64,000 bases of DNA, taken from positions 1-64,000 of the forward strand of contig CANTFK010000797.1 in NCBI GenBank assembly GCA_947646735.1. The letters are read 5' to 3'. The stretch's first letter is position 1. Every line of letters begins with the position of its first letter. The stretch comes from Peronospora farinosa (taxonomy: Eukaryota; Oomycota; Peronosporomycetes; Peronosporales; Peronosporaceae). The translations under genes were made by a program, and so were the position numbers. Shown in pieces: positions 20,264-30,822 of the stretch. The notes below the pieces were generated by a model that searched no databases, was not told where the DNA came from, and saw nothing but the letters and a program-made list of their open reading frames with translations.

Positions 20264-22795
20264 TCATAGGGACAGCCGGTCCATATCGCCTGAGACTCGC
20301 CACAACTCATCCAGGGTCTGAAATTCATCCATCTTGAGGTCTGACAACCGGCCGACGTCACCAATCTCGTTCAAAAACACATCCAGACTTCCACGACCAG
20401 CTAAATTACCGCCACTGCACGAGTTGCGCATTCGACGAGCGGCTGAAGCGCGAGCAGCATCAATACTGAGCCTCGGCTTGACCTTTTTGAGTGAAGGCTC
20501 GTTTGTCCTACATCCCGAGCCATTCTCACTGCTGTCATCCTCGTTTGCTGGGTCATCGTTGGATTTGGCAGAGCCTGCGCTGTTGCTGCTGGAAATCGGT
20601 GCCTTTTGTCCCGCTTGAAACCGCTGGGCAAATGTCGCAGCCAAGTTGAAAGGCCTCTGTGGGCCCGCTTGAACCTTTTTGCTAGCACTATTAGGCTTCG
20701 GATGGTGTTGCATCTGCACAAAAGCAGCCACTGGGTTGCCACTGCAAGATCCAGGGGATGCTTTGGCTGCTTGGCTGCGAGCAAACATTGCGGCCGGATT
20801 TGGCATTGCCTGGCTCGACGGAGTAGACAAAAGTCCATGTCGTGACTCCTGTTTTGTTCGTTTTCCGCTTGTACCCGACTGTTTCGAATGAGCCAGTAGC
20901 AATACTGGTGGCTCCATCTTATGGTTTGACTTGGTTTGCTCGTGCGCTTGAGCCTGGTGGTACACTGATTGGTAGTGCTCTTGAGCCTGGTGATGACGGG
21001 TAGATGGCGAGCGACCCGCAAACTGGTGTGGTTCTTGCTGTCGGAGATGCTGCTGTACAAATCCAGCTACAGGGTCATTCATCCCGTTGTTACTTGATAG
21101 CATCGAGTGGCTTGCTGATGATCCTCTGTTTATGTCTTCAGTTGAGCTTGGCCCAGACGGCAGTACATAATTGTAAGACATTGTCTGCGCGTGTTGCGAC
21201 ACATCCTGCTGAGGCTGGTGGGATGGCAAGTGCTGGCTGTATATCAGTCCAGGACGATAAGTATCCATCTGTAGAGTCCTGTTGCCATACAATGACCCAT
21301 TGCTCATGCCTCCTCTAGGCGTTAAAGATCCCGTGGAATACATGCCACCATTCATGTATAAAGCATAAGTTGGAGATGAACCTGGGTAACCTTGTCGATA
21401 GCCGTCCTGAGACTGAAAAGGTACTGGCAATGGTATGTTAGACCGATGGTCACCTAAAATATCCTGAGCGTTGCTACTTGTCATGGATCCTGGAGATGGC
21501 AACGGATGATCGTAGCCATTGTTCACATTTTGTTGCTGCATCAAAGGTTTCCGATAATGTGCCATCGTTGGATCATATCCACCACCCCTTATATCCGTCG
21601 AATACATGATTCCATTTCCAGCCATCATGGTCTGGTGATGGGGCTGACAAAGTTGATTACCCGACTGCATATTCGTAGCCGACACCATCTGAACGTTTGG
21701 AAGTCGCACCATTTGTGCACCATGTGGCTGGGAATGCATAGAGAATGGAGCGACTTCTTCACTCTTGACCATATTATCGTTAAACCCCGTGCCATTTTGC
21801 GACATCATTTGTCCCGGTATTTCCATAATGCCCTTGGGGGTCATAATTTTGCCACTCTGTCCACGACGTCCGTGTCTATTTCATTGAAATCACATTAACG
21901 CTGACGTTAGCACATTATCTGGCTCTAATAAAAAGTACTTGATCTCACGTATAACTCACCCTTTTCGCACACGACAAAGTGATTTCCATCGAATCTTTAC
22001 CGCATCTTCTGTACGTCCAGGCAACATTGCAGCAATAGCTGACCAACGATTACCTAATCTCGATTGTGCATCAAGAATCATCCGATCCTCTGCTTGTGAG
22101 TATTCTCCACGTATGATGCTCGGATCTAGATGATTATACCACCGTTCACGACATTGTTTCGATGTTCGACCGGGAATACGCGTAGCCACTTGACCCCAGT
22201 TTTTGCGACCTTCTGCCACCAGCTCTTTCAAGAGCTCATCTTCATCCGGACGCCAATGACCTTTTACAAGTCCAGGAGCCAGTACTTTCGTCCATCTTTG
22301 TAAACATTGGGTGTGATTACGACCAGGCACTTCTTCAGCAATTGATTTCCAATTCCGTTCACCATGTCGCCCAACCGCGTCCCTCAGTTTTTCATCTTCA
22401 GTTGGTGTCCAACGCTTGGGTACCGCTTTATCTTTTGTCTTCATGATCTGATATATAACAGAACCACAAGAGCATGAGAAATGTCATACTATTAACAATA
22501 CAAAAACAATTCTTGTACTTTTACGCACATCATGTTGTTTCTGACGAGGAATTCCTTTGATTTCAGTGTACACACGTTTACTACCCGTTTGAAGTATAGT
22601 CGAAGCTTTAGGTTTCGTTTCCGTCTTTGTAGAAAAGGAAGAAGTAGTGATAGTGTTGCTATTGGCTTGACCCTCAGTAAAGAGAAGTTTACCAAAGTCC
22701 GAGATAGACGAACGACCTTCTGCCTCCATGGGAAAAGTGTCGACAAGTTCACCCATGAGCTTAGAAATAGACTCACGACTGACACTAATGCTCAT
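20264..22795 (-). CDS. R1R2R3 Myb transcription factor
   Basis: Exons 22795-22529, 22447-21960 and 21875-20264; introns of 81 and 84 nt with donors GTGCGT and GTGAGT; 788 residues. Exon 1 is inferred from frame and splice sites; without it the start would be 22444. Three Myb repeats follow exon 1: R1 about 101-148, R2 about 152-199, R3 about 204-250, with the Trp spacing expected, except that the first Trp of R3 is Tyr. The order R1R2R3 is that of animal c-Myb and plant cell-cycle Mybs. The rest is Gln/Ser/Pro-rich and probably regulatory. It carries four spaced copies of an (N/D)PxAxF-type motif (DPVAGF, NPAAMF, NPVAAF, NLAATF). A DNA-binding regulator; targets unknown. Confidence 0.88.
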
Positions 22796-23309
22796 GGTTT
22801 TACTGCAATGAATAATAATTACAAGTGCAAAGACGGGAAAAACAAGTCAAACGTTCGGTTCAAATTGATGTGGCAAGGGTACTTGGAAAAGCGACGGGGA
22901 GAGCGCGCGTAAACAACGACACGATACTTTACGGTACGATTTTGTCAACTTTTCAAGTCTTTGCTTGACGTGTGGCAGTCAGTCTTCCTTTGACGTCTGA
23001 ATGGTCCGATTATGTACTAAAAACAGTTTCTGGCTCTCAAAATAAGAGCGGGTTGTCAGCTCTATAGGTTGTTGTAACGTACTTTTTTTTTCTTACTTTA
23101 TCCAAGTATAAGGTACATCTTGCACATCAAAAAGGGTGTATCTATTTTTAGTGTCCGGACCTAATACGATACATACTGTACGTTCTCAACTGCCCTCGCT
23201 TCTTCCACGACCCGACCCTCTCTCCCTCGAGCCTTTACCATCAGTTATCAGCCTCTACCATCAGTTGTCAGCCTTTACCATCAGTTATCAGCCTTTACCA
23301 TCAGTAATC
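22796..23309. promoter_or_regulatory. Divergent spacer between Myb gene and centrin
   Basis: 514 bp between divergent starts. The centrin-proximal 80 bp are a tandem repeat, listed separately. Promoters for both genes are expected here. Confidence 0.4.
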
Positions 23310-23310
23310 A
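23231..23310 (+). repeat. Four 20-bp tandem repeats ending in the centrin start codon
   Basis: Four copies of a 20-bp unit (GCCTTTACCATCAGTTATCA with 0-2 changes each) lie head to tail at 23231-23250, 23251-23270, 23271-23290 and 23291-23310. The final A of the fourth copy is the A of the centrin ATG. The array is probably 5' UTR. Confidence 0.95.
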
Positions 23311-23840
23311 TGTCATCTGCATACATTTCACGTGGTAGTGGTAAGGCCATAGATACAGTTCAAAAGAATAAGAAATCAACACTAAGAGACGAACAGAAAC
23401 AGGAAATTCGCGAAGCTTTTGACCTGTTTGACACAAACGGCAATGGCACGATCGATGTGAAGGAATTAAAAGTAGCCATGCGTGCACTTGGCTTAGAACC
23501 TCAAAAGAAAGAGATTCAAACGTTGATTACTGAGCTTCAACGAGACGGTAGAAATACCATTGAATTTAATGAATTTGTTGACTTGATGACGCCCAAATTA
23601 CGTGAAATGGACTCACGTAAAGAAATTCTCAAAGCTTTTCATCTCTTTGATGACGATGAGACGGGCAAAATTTCGTTTTCGAATTTAAAACGTGTGGCGA
23701 AGGAACTTGGTGAGAATATGACAGATGAGGAATTACAAGAGATGATTGAGGAAGCAGACCGTGATGGAGATGGAGAGATTAATGAAGATGAGTTTCTACG
23801 GATTATGAAAAAGACCAGTTTATACGAAAGAGCTGTTTAG
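23310..23840 (+). CDS. Centrin, EF-hand protein of basal bodies
   Basis: 176 residues, the usual centrin length; the first ATG of the frame is used. Four EF-hands: EF1 loop [12 protein letters not shown] and EF4 loop [12 protein letters not shown] are complete calcium loops; EF2 ([12 protein letters not shown]) and EF3 ([12 protein letters not shown]) are weaker, a common centrin pattern. The short basic N-terminus before the first helix separates it from calmodulin. Centrins build contractile fibres at centrioles and basal bodies; in oomycetes this suits zoospore flagella and spindle poles. Single exon. Confidence 0.93.
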   Translation: MSSAYISRGSGKAIDTVQKNKKSTLRDEQKQEIREAFDLFDTNGNGTIDVKELKVAMRALGLEPQKKEIQTLITELQRDGRNTIEFNEFVDLMTPKLREMDSRKEILKAFHLFDDDETGKISFSNLKRVAKELGENMTDEELQEMIEEADRDGDGEINEDEFLRIMKKTSLYERAV

Positions 23841-23934
23841 GTCTAGTCACTACGTGCTCTTTTTAACTTGATGGCAATCTAGATGCAAAACAAAATGAAG
23901 CTTGTTCTCCTTTATCGATTCATCTTGTCCGTCG

Positions 23935-26187
23935 TTACTCCTCATCCGATGAAAAGTTAAAGTCACCGACTTGATCAGCAACGTCCACCTGGGCCACAGA
24001 CTTTTGAAACTCTTTGAGCGACATCTTCTTCACTTTGGCCACAGTCTCCTCGTCCACAGGCGTACCCGTCTTCTTGCCACGCTGTTTCTTCTTCTTCTTC
24101 TTCTTCTCAAGATTCTCCGAGCTGTCTTCCCGTTTACTCTTTGACGCCTCGGCCGAAACATCGAGTTTCTCCTGTAGATCTGTCGCGTCCTTCTCAAAAA
24201 GCTTCTTCACGGCAGCCTCGCGCTCTGCACGCAAAAAGTTGTCCAGTTGAGCCGTGTCCTTGGGTGACAGATCCAGACCGCTACGCTTTGAACGGATCCA
24301 GTCGGCACATTTCTTGATGCTATCGCTGAGACCACGCACCTGTGCCTTCCACTTCGGAACGGCACATGCGTGCATGAACTTGTTCAGGGTGAGCTGCAAC
24401 GGCACGGCAAGCTCTGGAAAAGCCACGTTAAACTTGTACACATCACACTCGCGCTCTAACAGCTCAAATAGCCGCACAATAATCTGGTCGTGCACGCGCT
24501 TCGCGTCCAATGCCGTCTTCGACAGCTTCACGCAAAGCTCCAGGTCCACCTCAATGGTAGGATTGCTCCCCTTAGCACCTTTGCCTCCGTTTTTTCCACC
24601 ACTAGCCTTGTACGACGAGCGGAACGGCTCGAGCTGCAGCACTTCAAGCAAAGCAGGAGCTGTGGAGATGAAGGAATTGGTAGCCAACGCAAGTTGCTGC
24701 AACAGCTTTACACAATGAAAACGCAGCGGAGCAAAGCGCAGCGTACTCGATAGTCGTACAACTGCAAGCAGAAGCTGACTCAACGGGTACACAAGCGCAC
24801 GGAGCTGGTTCTCGGCCGGGTACGCGCACACCACGGCTGTCCATACACGCAACTGGTTGAAGAATTGCCAGTTGAGCACAGCTTTGAACGAGTCAGGGCC
24901 GGGAGATGTAATCGTCTTGCGCACAGCAATAGCAAGCTCGCGGATATACACGAAAGCATGCTGGTATGAGCTGCTCAGGTCAAGCCCGAAGAGCTCAACA
25001 ACACAGTTACCCATCAAGATATGGTGGGGGAGGGTCACCTCGTTCGTAAACTTTGTGTTTCGCATGTACGTCACGTAAATACCCTTCAGACAGAGCTCTA
25101 AGAACGGAAAAGGCACAGCCAGAGCCAAGTCGCGAATGCGGACGAACGCCAGCATGCACACGTTCGCGTTTAGCGACTTTGCCCACAGCTTTAGTAGAGC
25201 TTTCAGCATTCTTCGCGAGGTCTTGGGACATGACACCACAAACGGGATGTAATGCACCAGCTCACGCAGTACAAAGGCCTGGATGTCCTGGCCAGTGGTC
25301 TGCTCGAGCAAGTAGCACGCGCAGCTGAAGAAACGACGGATTACTAGCGCGTACTTCTTCCACTTCTTGTCATCTACCTTAAAGGCAGTATCTTCTTCCG
25401 ATGATGACTCCAACGCCACCAGCACGGTCAGCGTCTCGTGTGTCTTGCGAAACACATTTACCATCAGACGGTTGTACACGGCGCTGCTCTGGACATCAAA
25501 GATAATTTCACTCTCCTTGCTAGCATCAGCAGCTTCGCTCGAACGACACGCGTCACTAAAGATCTTCATCAAGCGACGCAGCCCCGAGACCGATTTGGTC
25601 TCGAAACATTCTTTTTCGGCTTTCTGCAGAACAGCCATTGTCACAACAGTGCGTCCAGTAGTCTGCTCTTCTTCCTTCTCATCAGCTTCTTCTTCTTCCA
25701 TCTTCTTCTCTTCGGCTTCAGCCTCCTCCTCCTTGTCATCATCACCAAAAGACGTGCCTGTCATGTAGCGAGGATCCAGAGCACTCTCGTCCTCTTCTTC
25801 ACTGCTGCTTCCGTCATCCACGTCGTCATCTTCTTTCTCCTGTTGACTCGTAGCTTTGGCCTTGCTCTTAGTAGATATAATCTCCTCCTTCTCCTCCTTG
25901 TCAACCACCTCCTCCACGTCCTCATTGTCCGAGTCCAGAAAATCGGCATTCAAAAAGTCGTCCACGTCCATCTCATCCATCATATCAGGTTCGTCCTTCT
26001 TTGTGTTGTCACTCTCGGCCGTATCATTGCGTAACTTCTTTTTGCTGGGCACGTCACTGTTGCGCTCAAAGCGATTGCGCTTCTTGTTCTTCATGGATTC
26101 AAACTTTTTCTTGACATTGCGCTGCTTGATCTTTTGTGACAGTAGACCTTTAGCTACAAACTTGGCCTTCTTCTTTTGTGCGCCCAT
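23935..26187 (-). CDS. NOC2: Nucleolar complex protein 2 (NOC2), ribosome biogenesis
   Basis: 750 residues, single exon. The N-terminal 200 residues are a Lys-rich then Asp/Glu-rich low-complexity tract, a usual nucleolar feature. The Noc2 domain follows (about 250-640), with the conserved LNWQFFNQLRVWTAVV and HCVKLLQQLALAT segments. The C-terminus is again Lys-rich. In yeast, Noc2 pairs with Noc1 and then Noc3 to move pre-60S particles from nucleolus to nucleoplasm. The gene ends 94 bp from the convergent centrin gene. Confidence 0.92.
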   Translation of the reverse strand: MGAQKKKAKFVAKGLLSQKIKQRNVKKKFESMKNKKRNRFERNSDVPSKKKLRNDTAESDNTKKDEPDMMDEMDVDDFLNADFLDSDNEDVEEVVDKEEKEEIISTKSKAKATSQQEKEDDDVDDGSSSEEEDESALDPRYMTGTSFGDDDKEEEAEAEEKKMEEEEADEKEEEQTTGRTVVTMAVLQKAEKECFETKSVSGLRRLMKIFSDACRSSEAADASKESEIIFDVQSSAVYNRLMVNVFRKTHETLTVLVALESSSEEDTAFKVDDKKWKKYALVIRRFFSCACYLLEQTTGQDIQAFVLRELVHYIPFVVSCPKTSRRMLKALLKLWAKSLNANVCMLAFVRIRDLALAVPFPFLELCLKGIYVTYMRNTKFTNEVTLPHHILMGNCVVELFGLDLSSSYQHAFVYIRELAIAVRKTITSPGPDSFKAVLNWQFFNQLRVWTAVVCAYPAENQLRALVYPLSQLLLAVVRLSSTLRFAPLRFHCVKLLQQLALATNSFISTAPALLEVLQLEPFRSSYKASGGKNGGKGAKGSNPTIEVDLELCVKLSKTALDAKRVHDQIIVRLFELLERECDVYKFNVAFPELAVPLQLTLNKFMHACAVPKWKAQVRGLSDSIKKCADWIRSKRSGLDLSPKDTAQLDNFLRAEREAAVKKLFEKDATDLQEKLDVSAEASKSKREDSSENLEKKKKKKKQRGKKTGTPVDEETVAKVKKMSLKEFQKSVAQVDVADQVGDFNFSSDEE

Positions 26188-27275
26188 TGTTATTGCACTC
26201 CAACTGACGCTATAGGAAGCTCAACAGCAAATGCGTCGGTCGACCGTAAGATGGTTGGCTGGCTACCAATTTAAAAAAATTGTGTGGTATACACCAAAAA
26301 ACATAGTGACATTGGAAGACATTGAATAGTACTAAGAAAAAAAGGCAAAGTCATCACAGATTTCATTAATATTCTAATAATTATAACCATATGCCGTGTT
26401 GATCTTGCTCTAGCCTCGATCATGATTGGCCTGGAACAGAAAAACAATAAATTCTATCAGCCTGCAGCACTCACTTCGAAGTGCAAGTTTGAATCTCTCA
26501 CACCAAAGCCATTTCGTCTCTCTCAATGCTTAATGAAGTAAGAGTCATTTGGTAGGCATGGAGGTTGCGCTTCGTGCAAATCTTGGGTGTTTTTGATTAC
26601 GCACAGCCAGGCTGCCTTGTACGCATGGGTGCGTGCGCCTTTTGTAAACCTGAAAGTTTTTTGTCGATGAAACCCTTGACCATTACAACAAAAGGGATAG
26701 ACTCAAATGTAATTATTAATCAAGAATGAACCACAGCTACAGCTTTCCCTGTCAAGGTTATAAAGCATTCCAATAGTATTGTATGTGGAATGAATGTTGC
26801 ACCTGGTCTTGTTGCCATCAAGATCAAGCCGGTCATTAAGTAATGGCCATATTGATTGATGGAAAACATCAATCGTACATGTGGTTAAACCATTTTCTAG
26901 CTAGAAAACATCAGCTTTCGCAGGTATAGTCACCGATCAGAAAAAAAAGTCGGTTGGTGAGTCGACTCTCTGTTGTGGGGTTGCGGCACTTTTTTCATAT
27001 GATTTGACAGGATCAATCTGGATACTAAATCCTTTGATTAGTGATATTATTCGTCCACAAGTCAAGTTTCTGACCTTTATACCACAATAGCGTGGAAAAA
27101 AGAGCATTCATAGTAGAACATTCGAAAATCCTGGCTACAGTTACAGTAGTCACCCAGTTTGTTACCCGCCACATTGCGACAACACTGGGATTCCTATTAG
27201 TAATACCAGCCAGCGGCCGCTCAGAGTCGTATAGTACACACTTTTCTATTGATCCAAACCACAAACCGCAGCGTC
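26188..27275. other. Divergent intergenic region between NOC2 and kinase gene
   Basis: About 1.1 kb. Promoters for both genes are expected. An 8-bp-stem dyad (26854-26861 with 26867-26874) is visible. No gene is supported. Confidence 0.4.
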
Positions 27276-28541
27276 ATGGGGGCCGCCATTATGAAGAGTT
27301 GCTTCATTGGACAGTCGGCGGATGTGCCGCGTCGTCACAAGTCGCACCATGAGGCTCGTCGACGCTATGAGCAGCAATGTACGCGTGCACTGGCTATGAC
27401 GTTGCCATCGTCGACGTGCAGCTCCGCCCCACGCACGATCAGCCGCCGTAGCGCCACGTGTCTAGAGTCAATGGACAAGAAGAAGCTTCTTGGAAAGAAT
27501 TTTACAGACCGTTCTAGTGCACAGGAGTTGCCACAAACGGCAGTACATCTTCAGGATGTCAATAGAACGAAAAAGAGTCCCGCTGGTTCCGTGAGTTCTG
27601 AGGCTGCTACGATGTCGGAGAGCTCATTTGTGGTCGATTCACCGTCTAGTGCAACCAGCCCCGTGCTTCGTACGTCGACCATTGGCTTTCGTGCTCTTTT
27701 GCCAGAGCAATACGTGCTTGAATGCGTTGCTGGTAAAGGCACGACCTCAACTTGCTACAAATGTGTACGAAAGACGGACGGGCAACGGTTTGCTTGTAAA
27801 ATTATTGAAAAGAGAAGATTAGCTCCATCGGCCAGAAAAAGGATGGAAGTGGCCGCTCAATTACGACGTGAAGTCGACGTCTTGCGACGTGTGGATCATC
27901 CACATATTGCAAAGTTGGAACAGTCTTTTGAAGACGATAATTATCTCATTCTTGTCATGGAATTAATGGAAGGAGGTGAATTGTTTGACGCTATTGTGGA
28001 CAAAGGCCGTTTCTTAGAACAAGAGGCTATTTATGTTACTCGTTGTATTCTCTCGGCCATTCAGCATATGCACGAGCGTGGTATCGTCCACCGTGACCTC
28101 AAGCCGGAGAACGTATTGTTGGCCATGTCGACTCGTCGCCGACGTCATCAGGATGCAGTCACGCCACTGAATATAAAGATTATTGACTTTGGTTTTGCTA
28201 AAGTACTTCGGGAAGGTGCGACGTCCATGTCCTTTCTAGGAACAGGAGGTTACTTGGCTCCGGAGATTTTGCTGCGGCAGTCCTATGGCACTTCTGTAGA
28301 CATGTGGTCCTTTGGGGTCTTGACGTACTTGTTGCTTTGTGGCCGACTACCATTTGCAGCTACGACGAAGCTACGACCTAACCAGAAGATTGAATCGTTG
28401 TACAAGCTCACTTTTCCTAAGAGGTACTGGCGGGGGGTAAGCCCCGTGGCCATCGATTTTCTCGAACGCGTATTGGAGCTCGATTCATCTGCTCGGCTGA
28501 CGGCCACAGAGGCACTGAACCACCCGTGGCTTCGGTGCTAA
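27276..28541 (+). CDS. CAMK-type Ser/Thr protein kinase
   Basis: 421 residues from the first ATG. A disordered N-terminus of about 140 residues precedes a complete kinase domain (about 144-418). Visible elements: Gly-rich loop AGKGTTS, ATP lysine in FACKIIEK, catalytic HRDLKPEN, DFG in IIDFGFAK, activation segment GTGGYLAPE, and the SVDMWSFGV helix. The HRDLKPENVLL form and the short N-lobe suit the calcium/calmodulin kinase group. There is no EF-hand and no obvious calmodulin-binding tail, because the protein ends right after the kinase fold. Gly2 and nearby Cys9 could be lipid-modified, but the myristoylation context is imperfect. All catalytic residues are present. Confidence 0.9.
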   Translation: MGAAIMKSCFIGQSADVPRRHKSHHEARRRYEQQCTRALAMTLPSSTCSSAPRTISRRSATCLESMDKKKLLGKNFTDRSSAQELPQTAVHLQDVNRTKKSPAGSVSSEAATMSESSFVVDSPSSATSPVLRTSTIGFRALLPEQYVLECVAGKGTTSTCYKCVRKTDGQRFACKIIEKRRLAPSARKRMEVAAQLRREVDVLRRVDHPHIAKLEQSFEDDNYLILVMELMEGGELFDAIVDKGRFLEQEAIYVTRCILSAIQHMHERGIVHRDLKPENVLLAMSTRRRRHQDAVTPLNIKIIDFGFAKVLREGATSMSFLGTGGYLAPEILLRQSYGTSVDMWSFGVLTYLLLCGRLPFAATTKLRPNQKIESLYKLTFPKRYWRGVSPVAIDFLERVLELDSSARLTATEALNHPWLRC

Positions 28542-28931
28542 ATGGCGAATAACGCAGTATTAGGTATTTATTCAATGTAAGTTGGTGCTTTGCAGAGGTG
28601 ACAAGGAGAGTAAAGAAGATGAAGCAGATTTGGTATTTTTGCTCTTATTGTTTGACGGTGGCTTATGTAGCGTAGAAATAGCAACGTGAGAAGGACTTGC
28701 TTGTCAATTTTGCGACTATACGACCGTCTTGCCAGTAAGTAACGTCAAGTACTGAAATACGTTACTATATCGAGATTGTAAGCTCAACCTTTGTGACGCC
28801 TATGTATCTTTCGTTTTTATTGGTTCATAAAAAACCATTCTATTTTATTCTTTGAACCAATCCGCTCCTTCGTTTCACTTTTGCAATTGACCCTAACACC
28901 ATCACTCTTCAATGCCCGCACTAGGACGTCA
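28542..28931. promoter_or_regulatory. Spacer with an oomycete Inr/FPR-like core promoter
   Basis: 390 bp between the kinase stop and the permease ATG. At about 28873-28888 the sequence TTTCACTTTTGCAATT resembles the oomycete initiator plus flanking promoter region, GCTCATTYYNCAWTTTT. It lies about 45-60 bp before the ATG, a usual distance. It is an imperfect match with one extra base. Confidence 0.35.
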
Positions 28932-30470
28932 ATGGACTGGAGCTCCGTGTACGAGAACAACGGCGAGGAAGACGGTAATTGGGAGAATCATGGTGAAACA
29001 CGATCTTCTCGTAATGCTCATCGTCTACTACATCGTCAGACATCGCTTCCTCTTCCTAAACAGCAGATCTCAAACGCCCAATACTCGCCCTATGTGGCCT
29101 ATGCGTTTACTGTTAATTATATACTAGGGGTAGGGTCATTAGGGATTCCCTATGCATTTTATCGTGCTGGTTTACTTATGGGCAACATTATGATTGTACT
29201 TGTTACTCTATTATCCTACATGACTGTGATGTGGATCTGTGAGACTGTTGCAAGAGCTCGAGAGGCTTTTGTCTTGAATTTTCATTTGGATGAGACATCG
29301 GCACTTACGTCCTTTACTACTTCATCTACTACTTTAACTTATAAACAAGCCACTGTCACTCTAGAATATGAAGACTTTCCTGAAGTTACTCAGCTCTGTA
29401 ATAGGTTTCTAGGACCAATAGGCTCCAAGATGTACCAGATTTGTCTTCTAGGTCTCATGTATGGAGGTTTAGTAGGTTACAGCCAAGTATTTGTCAACAC
29501 GTTCTTGACTCAAGTGGACCATATTGGAGATTGGCAGCTCTCTAGTGTACATGCAGCTATTGTCTTTGCCTGTATCGTTCTGCCGTTGTCATGCTCAGAC
29601 CTGACGGAGCAAATCTACGTCCAATTGGTCATGTCAGTCGTACGTTTTGCGGCATTGCTGATTATGATTATCAGTGCCGTGTATGCGGTGTATGGAGATC
29701 CGTATGACGGTGGGGCGAAATTCACGGACAATCTAGAGCCACCATACATGAGTGACTACTCGCTCGTGGACATGAGCGGATTTGGTGTCATGTTTAGCAC
29801 AAGTGTGTTCTCTCAGTTGTTCCAGCATTCTGTACCGGGTTTATTGGCTCCACTTGGTGCGAGGAATCAAGAGAAAGCAAAGGCAATTTTTGGAAGTACC
29901 CTGCTTACTACCATGATGTTTTATATTGCCTTGGGATCAGTGAGCTCGCTGTATTTTGGTCCAAAGTTGGCAACGAGCGTGAATCTAAACTGGGCGGATT
30001 TTACGTGGGGAATTGACGATTCAATGACACTTGTGCCGTTATGGGCAAAGCTTCTATCAATGATTGTCGTGGTATTTCCCGCTCTTGATACTTTGAGTGT
30101 GTTTCCTCTCATTTGTGTAACGCTTGGTGACAATATGGCCGCTGTTGTGCCAAAAAGATGGACTCGAGGTGGAAGAAAATCGTCCTGGAAGCTTTTGTGT
30201 CGATTTGGTGCAGCCTTGCCGCCACTCTTGATATCGATGTTCGTGTCAGATTTGTCAGTCACACTTCAAATTAGTGGACTGATGGGAATTTACGTGGCCT
30301 TCTTTGCACCCGCGTTGTTGCAATTGCAAGCGCGTCGGGAAATTCCAAACAGCAACGTTTACAGCGGCATGTTTAGTGGAACGGCATATGTATACGGCGT
30401 GTTGGTGTTCGGCACACTGGCACTGTTAGTTCTGCTCTATCAGTTAGTGCTTCAGATCACGATGGGATAA
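28932..30470 (+). CDS. Amino acid/auxin permease (AAAP) family transporter
   Basis: 512 residues from the first ATG, single exon. The hydrophilic N-terminus (about 50 residues) precedes about eleven membrane segments. The first, NYILGVGSLGIPYAF, is the signature of the Aa_trans family (SLC36/SLC38-like), with the helix-breaking Gly-rich stretch that forms the substrate and cation site. These are secondary transporters of neutral or cationic amino acids at plasma or vacuolar membranes. Substrate and membrane cannot be read from the sequence. An Asp/Thr-rich hydrophilic loop separates segments 2 and 3. Confidence 0.88.
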   Translation: MDWSSVYENNGEEDGNWENHGETRSSRNAHRLLHRQTSLPLPKQQISNAQYSPYVAYAFTVNYILGVGSLGIPYAFYRAGLLMGNIMIVLVTLLSYMTVMWICETVARAREAFVLNFHLDETSALTSFTTSSTTLTYKQATVTLEYEDFPEVTQLCNRFLGPIGSKMYQICLLGLMYGGLVGYSQVFVNTFLTQVDHIGDWQLSSVHAAIVFACIVLPLSCSDLTEQIYVQLVMSVVRFAALLIMIISAVYAVYGDPYDGGAKFTDNLEPPYMSDYSLVDMSGFGVMFSTSVFSQLFQHSVPGLLAPLGARNQEKAKAIFGSTLLTTMMFYIALGSVSSLYFGPKLATSVNLNWADFTWGIDDSMTLVPLWAKLLSMIVVVFPALDTLSVFPLICVTLGDNMAAVVPKRWTRGGRKSSWKLLCRFGAALPPLLISMFVSDLSVTLQISGLMGIYVAFFAPALLQLQARREIPNSNVYSGMFSGTAYVYGVLVFGTLALLVLLYQLVLQITMG

Positions 30471-30822
30471 AGATCAAGATTCAAGTGTTGCAAGTGTTGC
30501 GATTTGATGAGGTACAAGTACACTCTGGCGATAATGTTACCTTTGCCAAGCTGCTCTGCGTCGAGAGAGGCAAGAGGATCGACCTCTTCCCTGCTCGAAT
30601 CACGGTCGCTTAGATGAAAAATGGATTGTACGGCCGTAACATCTCGCTAAACTGTAGAGGTTGTGTGCAATCGAGTACAAGCGTGGACCCCGCAGGAACT
30701 ATACGAATTTTCCCACGGCCAGGCTCCATTCAAGTGATCAAGGCATTACATTCGACAATGATCACACGACAACATCGTGGGCAGCTGATGCGCGAGTTGT
30801 TTTATTTGCTCCCCACTAATGA
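30471..30822. other. Intergenic region
   Basis: 350 bp between the permease and the pseudouridine synthase; nothing recognised. Confidence 0.4.

Noticed and set aside
24254..24718. Plus-strand frame of about 154 codons opposite NOC2
   Set aside because: Antisense of the conserved Noc2 domain; no features of its own.
25438..26034. Plus-strand frame of about 198 codons opposite NOC2
   Set aside because: Shadow of the acidic and Lys-rich NOC2 N-terminus; Leu/Phe/Ser-rich with no real features.
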